This document shows, piece by piece, positions 53,447 to 58,751 of a DNA stretch of 58,751 nucleotides. The translations under genes and the position numbers were made by a program. The notes under the pieces are model-generated. The model did no database searches. It saw nothing but the letters and a program-made list of their open reading frames with translations, and had not been told where the DNA came from. Origin of the DNA: JABWBD01 sp040768665 (lineage in GTDB: Bacteria; Planctomycetota; Planctomycetia; Pirellulales; Thermoguttaceae); assembly GCA_040768665.1 (NCBI GenBank), contig JAXGMN010000065.1:1-58751 (forward strand), in the 5' to 3' direction. Position 1 is the stretch's first letter. The number at the start of each line of letters is the position of its first letter.

Positions 53447-54831
53447 TGAGACCATCCAGCCAAACGCTGCTTGCCGGCGCGGCCGCCGTCGTACGGGCCG
53501 CGCTGCGGGCGTGGGGCGACGTGCTGGCGAGCGCAGCGACCTTGGTCCTCATCCTTCCCGGCTGCTCCTCCCAATCCCACTACCCCTCCAAGCCAATCGT
53601 GTTGGTCTGCCCATGGTCGCCGGGCGGGGGCACCGACCGAGTTTCGCGGCAGATCGCCGCGCAGCTTGAGCGCGAGCTTGACGTGCCGGTCAACGTGGTC
53701 AACGCGACCGGCGGAGGCGGCGTGACCGGCCACACCCGCGGCGCCGTCGCCCGGCCCGACGGCTACACGATTACCATGGCCACCGTCGAGCTGAGCATGC
53801 TCCATTGGCGAGAGCTGACGCGGATCTCCTACCATGACTTCGAGCCACTGGTACTGCTCAACCGTGACGACGCGGCGATCTTCGTCCGCGACGACGCCCC
53901 GTGGCAGACGATCAACGAGCTGCAAGAAGCCATCCGCAACCATCCGGGAAAGATCAAGGCCAGCGGCACCGCCCGGGGCGGTATCTGGCACATCGCCCTG
54001 GCCGGGTGGCTGATCGCGCAAGAAATGCCGCCGGACGCCGCGGTGTGGATTTCCATCAACGGGGCGGGGCCTTCGCTCCAGGAGCTGATGGCCCGGGGCG
54101 TCGACGTGGTCTGCTGCTCCGTGCCGGAGGCGCGCTCGCTGGTCGACGGCGGCCAGGTTCGCTGTCTTGGCGTGATGTCCGACACGCGGCACGTCCTGAT
54201 TCGCGATGTGCCGACCTTCCGCGAAGCGGGGATCGATTGGACCATGGGCGGATGGCGCGGTATCGTCTTCCCCAAGGACGTGCCATCCGAGCGCGTCGGC
54301 GTCATGCGCGACGCCCTGCTCCGCGTCGCCCGAAGCGACGAGCTTGCCCAGTACATGGACGCGGCCGGCTTCAACCTGACGATCGGCGGACCCGACGAGT
54401 TCGGCCGGCTGTTGCTCAAGGCAGACCGGCAGTTCGGCACGATCTTCAATACGGCTGCGTTCGACCAGGTGAGCCGGTCGCCGCTGGGACCGTACGTGTT
54501 TCCGGGGCTCGTGATGGCGCTCGGGGCGGTCATCCTGCTCGTGCTGCTCGTCCGCGGCCAGTTGAAGCTTCAGCGCGGCACGTTGCCGCTTTCCGGGCGG
54601 CAAGCGTTGCGGCTGGCGTGGGTGCCGGCCGCCGTGGTGTTCTTCATTTTCCTTGCCGACGAGGTCGGCTTTGTGCTGACGGCAGGGGCGATGCTGCTGG
54701 CGCTGTTGTTGGCGCTGCGGGTCCGCGCGGTCACGGCGGCGGTGATTACGGTGGTGCTCGTGCCGGCCGTGTATCATCTGTTTGCCGCTGAACTGGGCGT
54801 GCCGTTGCCCTGGGGATGGTTGGGGTGGTAG
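53446..54831 (+). CDS. TctC-TctB fusion, tripartite tricarboxylate-type transporter
   Basis: The 461-residue protein joins two normally separate subunits. Residues 1-40 are a lipoprotein-like signal (lipobox ILPGC, Cys40). Residues 45-340 are a TctC-type substrate-binding domain (YPSKPIVLVCPWSPGGGTD, GGGGVTGH, ARGGIWHIALAG, ISINGAGPSLQELM). Residues 350-461 are a TctB-like small membrane subunit with about four hydrophobic segments and the usual end LGVPLPWG. TctC binds small carboxylates or sugar acids in the periplasm and passes them to TctA/TctB. Its start overlaps the sialidase-like stop (TGATG), and tctA begins one base after its stop, so all three are one operon. The substrate is unknown; context suggests an acidic sugar. 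Confidence 0.88.
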   Translation: MRPSSQTLLAGAAAVVRAALRAWGDVLASAATLVLILPGCSSQSHYPSKPIVLVCPWSPGGGTDRVSRQIAAQLERELDVPVNVVNATGGGGVTGHTRGAVARPDGYTITMATVELSMLHWRELTRISYHDFEPLVLLNRDDAAIFVRDDAPWQTINELQEAIRNHPGKIKASGTARGGIWHIALAGWLIAQEMPPDAAVWISINGAGPSLQELMARGVDVVCCSVPEARSLVDGGQVRCLGVMSDTRHVLIRDVPTFREAGIDWTMGGWRGIVFPKDVPSERVGVMRDALLRVARSDELAQYMDAAGFNLTIGGPDEFGRLLLKADRQFGTIFNTAAFDQVSRSPLGPYVFPGLVMALGAVILLVLLVRGQLKLQRGTLPLSGRQALRLAWVPAAVVFFIFLADEVGFVLTAGAMLLALLLALRVRAVTAAVITVVLVPAVYHLFAAELGVPLPWGWLGW

Positions 54832-54832
54832 C

Positions 54833-56377
54833 ATGAGCGAGGCATTTCTCGAGGCGGTGTCCCAGGTTTTCGGCCGGGCCGACGTGTGGCTGATCGTCGT
54901 GGCCGCGGCCTTCTACGGTGTGTTCGTCGGGGCGGTGCCGGGCCTGACGGCCACGATGGCCGTCGCCCTGTTCGTGCCGATGACCTACTGGCTCGATCCG
55001 GTCGCGGCGCTGGCCGCGATCGTCACGATGGTCGCCTGTGCGATCTTTGCCGGCGACATTCCTACGGTGCTTCTGAGAATCCCCGGCACGCCGGCCTCGG
55101 CCGCGTATGCCGACGACGCGTACGCTTTCGCCCGCCGGGGCGAGGCCGATCGCCCCCTCGGCACGGCCCTGCTGTGCAGCGTGGTCGGCGGGATTTTCGG
55201 GTCGGTGGTCCTGATGCTCATCGGCAGGCAGCTCGCTAAGGTGGCCACTTTCTTCTCCGTGGCCGAATACTTCTGGCTCTACCTGCTCGGGCTGACCTGC
55301 GCCGTGCTCGTGTCGCGCGGCTCGGCGGCCAAAGCGGTGCTCGCGCTGTTGATCGGGCTGCTGCTATCGACGGTTGGCCTCAGCGCGGTGCACATCGAGG
55401 CCCGGTTCACGTTCGACCGGCCCGAGCTGTTCCAGGGCATTTCGTTCATTCCGGCGATGATCGGGCTGTTCGGGCTCTCCGAGGTGCTCCGCAACCTGTC
55501 GGTCGGCGCGGCGGGGCAAGAATCGCCCCAAGAGGCGAAGCCGGCGATGGCCGGCGTTGGGTTCTTCACGGCAGTCGCACGGATGCTGGCGTCGGCGGCG
55601 AGGCTCATCGGCTCGCGTCCGGGCCACGCCGCCCGATCGAGTACGCTGGGTGTGCTGGTGGGAATGCTGCCCGGGGCGGGGGCGGACATCGCCGCGTGGA
55701 TCTCGCTGGCGGCGTCGAAACGGCTTGGCGGAAACAAGAAAGTCACCGCGGACGACGACGGCTCGCTGAACGGCATTGCCGACGCCACGACGGCCAACAA
55801 CGCGGCGTTGGCCGGCAGTTGGATCCCGGCTCTGGTATTCGGCATTCCCGGCGACTCCGTCACGGCGATCGTCATCGGCGTGCTGCTGATGAAAAACATC
55901 ACGCCCGGGCCAAAGGTGTTTATCGAGCAGGCCCCGCTGGTCTACAGCATCTACCTGATCTTCCTGCTGGCCAACGTGATCCTGCTGCCGGTTGGCCTGG
56001 TGGCGGTGAAGCTCGGCGGGACGATCGTCCGCGTGCCGCGGCGGATCCTGCTGCCGATCATCGTCCTGTTCTGTGTGACCGGCTCGTACGCGCTGAACGG
56101 CAGCATGTTCGACGTGGCGACCATGCTCGCGATGGGCCTGTTGGGCTTCGCCCTGGAACGCCGCGAGATCCCACTGGGCCCCGTCGTACTGGGCATCATC
56201 CTCGGCGGCCCGCTCGAAGAGCGCTTCATTCAAGCGATCACCGGCGCCGGCGGTAGCGTCGCGGGCCTGGTGAACCGTCCCGTTGCTGCGCTGCTGGCAG
56301 CGGTGTGCGCCGTGCTGTGGGTGGTTGTCGTGGTGGCCATGCGGAAGAAGGAAGCTCCCGAGGAGCAAAGTCAATAG
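54833..56377 (+). CDS. TctA, large membrane subunit of a tripartite tricarboxylate-type transporter
   Basis: I chose the ATG at 54833, just after the upstream TAG. The 514-residue protein is strongly hydrophobic with about ten or more membrane segments, and shows TctA motifs: GAVPGLTATMAVALFVP near residue 40, IPGTPASAAYADDAYA near 85, a second GMLPGAGADIAAWISLA segment near 280, and IPGDSVTAIVIGVLL near 340. TctA couples import to an ion gradient. Its partners TctC and TctB are supplied by the fused protein encoded directly upstream. Confidence 0.92.
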   Translation: MSEAFLEAVSQVFGRADVWLIVVAAAFYGVFVGAVPGLTATMAVALFVPMTYWLDPVAALAAIVTMVACAIFAGDIPTVLLRIPGTPASAAYADDAYAFARRGEADRPLGTALLCSVVGGIFGSVVLMLIGRQLAKVATFFSVAEYFWLYLLGLTCAVLVSRGSAAKAVLALLIGLLLSTVGLSAVHIEARFTFDRPELFQGISFIPAMIGLFGLSEVLRNLSVGAAGQESPQEAKPAMAGVGFFTAVARMLASAARLIGSRPGHAARSSTLGVLVGMLPGAGADIAAWISLAASKRLGGNKKVTADDDGSLNGIADATTANNAALAGSWIPALVFGIPGDSVTAIVIGVLLMKNITPGPKVFIEQAPLVYSIYLIFLLANVILLPVGLVAVKLGGTIVRVPRRILLPIIVLFCVTGSYALNGSMFDVATMLAMGLLGFALERREIPLGPVVLGIILGGPLEERFIQAITGAGGSVAGLVNRPVAALLAAVCAVLWVVVVVAMRKKEAPEEQSQ

Positions 56378-56402
56378 CACTCGGCGACCTTTCCTCACTT
56401 AC

Positions 56403-56499
56403 AGCCTATCCCAAAACCGTCGGGGACTGGCTCATTTTGCGGAGTCTTCGGAGCAAAATGTGCCTGTCCCCTTCTTCTCGTGAGGTTTTGGGATAGGCT
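56403..56499. mobile_element. 97-bp palindromic MITE, copy 2
   Basis: This copy has perfect 16-bp ends (AGCCTATCCCAAAACC and GGTTTTGGGATAGGCT) and the same inner palindrome as 11508-11604. It lies between two convergent genes, so its hairpin may serve as a two-way terminator. Confidence 0.82.
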
Positions 56500-56568
56500 T
56501 TTAGGGTAAGGTCGCGAGACCGGGGTCGCGCGCGTGCGAACCCTTACAGTTTGCTCGGCACTTGGCAG

Positions 56569-58446
56569 CTAGATCTCAGCTCCCCTCCATCGCACGAATG
56601 CCTCCAGGGCATAGTATTCCGGCAGACCGAAGCGGTTGTAGACGTCGGCAGTATGACGATTGCGGTCCTCCGCCCGCTGCCAGAACTCGCGGGGATCATC
56701 GGGGCCGGGAAACAGCGCCGAGTCTTTCTGGGATTCGTGCCGGAAGATCGCGGTCTTCTTCACTCGCACATCGTGCGGGCTCAGCGGTACGGCGATGTCG
56801 ATAATAGAAGGCGCCCACTCCTGCCATGCCCCGCGATAGAGCAGTACCTCCGGCCGCCGGCCGTGCTCCGCCTCGATCTGCTGAAGCGCCTGGAAGATGA
56901 TCCACGCGCAGACGCGATGCGTGCCGTGTGGATCGGAGAGGTCGCCCGCCACGAAGACCAGCCCCGGCTGGACGGTCTCGATCAGTTTGCGGACGATCTC
57001 CACGTCGTCCTGCGAGGCCGGCTTTTTCGCCACCATTCCTGTCCGGTAGAAAGGCAGATCCAGAAAGTGGAGATGCTCCTCACGGCAACCGCACACCATC
57101 GCTGCGGCCTTCGCTTCGCTCCTGCGTATGAGCCCTTTGATTTTCAAGACGGCCTCGCTGTCCGGATCGCCGGGTTTCTTCCCGGCCAGGGCCTTCAGAA
57201 CATGGGTCTCCAGGTCGGGCGTCTTGCTCTCGTCGATCTCGAACCGCCGGTTCAACTCGGTCATCAGGTCGGCCAGCCGCTGCACGTCGTGGTCGAATAC
57301 CGCGATGTTTCCGCTGGTCATGTAGGCGACGTGCAGTTCGTGCTGGTCGTCGACCACCCGGATCATCGTGCCGCCCATGCTGATCACGTCGTCATCCGGA
57401 TGGGGGCTGAAGCAGAGAACCTTCTGCGGCGTGCGGCCCGCCGGATGGTACTCGATCGTCTCCATCATCCAGCGGAATACCCGATGCGCAACGCGTTGGG
57501 CAGGACCGTGATGGCGGAGCAACTGGTGGAGATTGTGCCGGCGGAAGTCGTCGTCGTCGAGCTTGAGCAGGGCCTTGCCCGCCTGCTCGGACAACCAGAG
57601 CACGGCCCGCTTGATCAGCGGTTCACTCCACTCGACGTTTCCGAGCACCCACGGAGTGGCCAGTCCGGTGAGGTCGGCTGCGGCCGCGCCGTCCAACAGG
57701 ACCGCGGCGTTGGGGTGCTCGCGGAGGAATCCGGCCGGCACCCGGTCGGTAAGCGGCCCTTCCGCGGCGTCGCGAATGATTGCCGCATGCTCTTCGCCAA
57801 AGGCTAGCAGAATGATCTCTCGGGCTTCCAGGATCGTTCCGAGTCCGATCGTGAGTGCCTGCAGCGGAACGTGATCATCTTGGAAAAAGTCTGCGCCCGC
57901 CCCCTTGCGCGTCACGGGGTCGAGAGTGACCAGCCGCGTGCGGCTGTTTCGCACGCTGAACGGCTCGTTGAACGCCACCCGGCCGTTTCTCCCGATGTCG
58001 AGCAACTGCACGTCGACCCCGCCGGCGCGCCGAAGCGCGTCCTCGAACCGGCGGCAATGGGCATCGATGTCCTCCCCGGGGACCGTGCCGTCCAGCAGAT
58101 ACACGTTCGACGGCGGAATGTTGACATGGTCGAAAAAGTGCCTCAGGAGCCAACGATTACAGCTCTGCAACCGTTCCGAGCTCAAACCGTAGTATTCGCC
58201 CGGTCCGAAAGCCAGCACCGCCGAAAGATCCAGCCCCTCTTCGCGGTGCATGCGGATCAACTCGTCGTACACACCGACGGCGGCCGAACCGGTCGAGAGT
58301 CCAAGGACCGCTTTTCGCCCGAACGAGTTTCGCTCCCGAATCGTGTTCGCAATCGTCTGCGCCACGTGCCGGGCGGCCCCCGTATTCGAGGAGAAAGCGT
58401 AGCAGGGAATCAGGGTCCCGGCGATGGGATGGGCTGGGTGGTGCAT
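56569..58446 (-). CDS. NagB-like (glucosamine-6-phosphate deaminase) and PIG-L deacetylase fusion
   Basis: From the ATG at 58446 the protein has 625 residues. Residues 15-280 follow NagB: LGLSTGSAAVGVYDELIRMH, the DHVNIP segment, FNEP, and IGLGTILEAREIILLAFG. Residues 340-620 are a PIG-L/LmbE deacetylase with an intact zinc motif HPDDD (His349-Asp353) and DPHGTH (His507, His510). The NagB half, however, lacks residues known to be catalytic in E. coli NagB: Asp72 aligns with Gly83 (PGEYYG instead of MDEYVG), Asp141 with Asn154, His143 with Arg156; only Glu148 (Glu161) is kept. The deacetylase half could remove N-acetyl groups from amino sugars. It is convergent with the transporter operon and may act on an imported amino sugar. 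Confidence 0.85.
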   Translation of the reverse strand: MHHPAHPIAGTLIPCYAFSSNTGAARHVAQTIANTIRERNSFGRKAVLGLSTGSAAVGVYDELIRMHREEGLDLSAVLAFGPGEYYGLSSERLQSCNRWLLRHFFDHVNIPPSNVYLLDGTVPGEDIDAHCRRFEDALRRAGGVDVQLLDIGRNGRVAFNEPFSVRNSRTRLVTLDPVTRKGAGADFFQDDHVPLQALTIGLGTILEAREIILLAFGEEHAAIIRDAAEGPLTDRVPAGFLREHPNAAVLLDGAAAADLTGLATPWVLGNVEWSEPLIKRAVLWLSEQAGKALLKLDDDDFRRHNLHQLLRHHGPAQRVAHRVFRWMMETIEYHPAGRTPQKVLCFSPHPDDDVISMGGTMIRVVDDQHELHVAYMTSGNIAVFDHDVQRLADLMTELNRRFEIDESKTPDLETHVLKALAGKKPGDPDSEAVLKIKGLIRRSEAKAAAMVCGCREEHLHFLDLPFYRTGMVAKKPASQDDVEIVRKLIETVQPGLVFVAGDLSDPHGTHRVCAWIIFQALQQIEAEHGRRPEVLLYRGAWQEWAPSIIDIAVPLSPHDVRVKKTAIFRHESQKDSALFPGPDDPREFWQRAEDRNRHTADVYNRFGLPEYYALEAFVRWRGAEI

Positions 58447-58689
58447 TGAAGCGGGTAATCCTGAAATATGGAATCGGCGGTCCGGACGCCGGTTCCGGAC
58501 AGCAAGTCGTCTTCTCGGCGGCCCTCGATCGCGCCGACCGGATCCTCCACGTCCATGATATCGGACGGCCCGGCCATGAAAAGGCGTCGCCCGCCAGGAC
58601 CATGGCCCATGCCAGGATCGGCAGCTTTGCGGTCCATTGATACCGCTTCCCAAGGTATTGCGTGATCATCGTTTAACCGCAGGGCCCAG
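58447..58689. other. Region upstream of the NagB-like gene
   Basis: No gene that I can support. A minus-strand frame reading MITQYLGKRYQW has a start and one hydrophobic stretch, but it overlaps the NagB N-terminus and has no family match I know. It probably contains the promoter of the NagB-like gene. Confidence 0.35.
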
Positions 58690-58744
58690 CGGGCCGCGTG
58701 CCGAACACGAGGTGGCTTGCGTCTGGCCCGCGGCGCGCGGCCCG
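58690..58744. repeat. GC-rich inverted repeat at the right edge
   Basis: Arms CGGGCCGCGTGCC (58690-58702) and GGCGCGCGGCCCG (58732-58744) pair at 12 of 13 positions around a 29-bp loop. It could be a terminator stem, a REP-like repeat or the end of a repeat that continues past the window. Confidence 0.4.
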
Positions 58745-58751
58745 TTGGAGG

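Noticed and set aside
58157..58669. Minus-strand frame beginning MITQYLGKRYQW
   Set aside because: It overlaps the NagB-like N-terminus in another frame and has no recognisable family; only its first third lies outside that gene.
1..58751. tRNA, rRNA and CRISPR arrays
   Set aside because: I saw no cloverleaf-like or rRNA-like sequence and no regularly spaced short repeats; the repeats present are protein-coding or IS related. A covariance-model search would be needed to exclude small RNAs.

Overview
The window looks like a chromosome segment of a GC-rich planctomycete (Planctomycetota). The main evidence is a 28-kb surface-protein gene whose N-terminus carries an LEPR-like LEDRVLLAG motif, together with the protein set: VIT/VWA protein beside a MerR regulator, exported WD40 and neutral-ceramidase-like proteins, an ISKra4-like element, and a NagB-PIG-L fusion. 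I saw no tRNA, rRNA or CRISPR array.

Layout. (1) 1-4 kb, minus strand: an exopolysaccharide export locus read right to left as a Wza-like outer-membrane lipoprotein, a Wzc-like tyrosine autokinase and the N-terminus of an O-antigen-ligase-like protein. (2) 4.33-5.37 kb: a dead ISKra4-like element. (3) 5.6-16 kb, plus strand: mostly exported carbohydrate and peptide enzymes (right-handed beta-helix protein, WD40 protein, ceramidase-like protein, M14 peptidase-like protein, LamG/TIM-barrel glycosidase-like protein, and two coupled amidohydrolases of which the second has lost its metal ligands). (4) 16.24-44.39 kb, minus strand: one uninterrupted 9,382-codon gene with flagellar-hook-IN-like repeats, RTX-like repeats, about 43 beta-strand repeats, 7.5 paired PKD-like units and VCBS/cadherin-like modules. 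(5) 45-50.7 kb, minus strand: merR, a VIT/VWA gene cut by an intact IS630-family element, and wecB. (6) 50.82-51.55 kb: a second, inverted copy of the dead ISKra4-like element. (7) 51.7-58.4 kb: a BNR sialidase-like protein, a TctC-TctB fusion and TctA (tripartite tricarboxylate-type transporter), facing a convergent NagB-like/PIG-L deacetylase fusion.

The most informative structure is the pair of inverted ISKra4-like copies. Each has two different 8-bp flanks, and the flanks are exchanged between the copies: CGCGTCCC and TGTGGGTC would each be perfect target-site duplications if the segment 5373-50818 were turned around. The 45.4-kb segment has therefore very probably been inverted by recombination between the two copies. 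Turning it back places wecB divergently beside the wza-wzc-wzy-like genes, and places the enzyme cluster of 5.6-16 kb beside the sialidase/transporter/NagB genes. This makes functional sense for both loci.

Other changes in progress: the VIT/VWA gene is restored to a continuous 800-codon frame if the IS630 element and one TA are removed; two 97-bp palindromic MITEs lie at 11.5 and 56.4 kb; and a fragment of a hexapeptide acetyltransferase lies against the 3' end of the giant gene.
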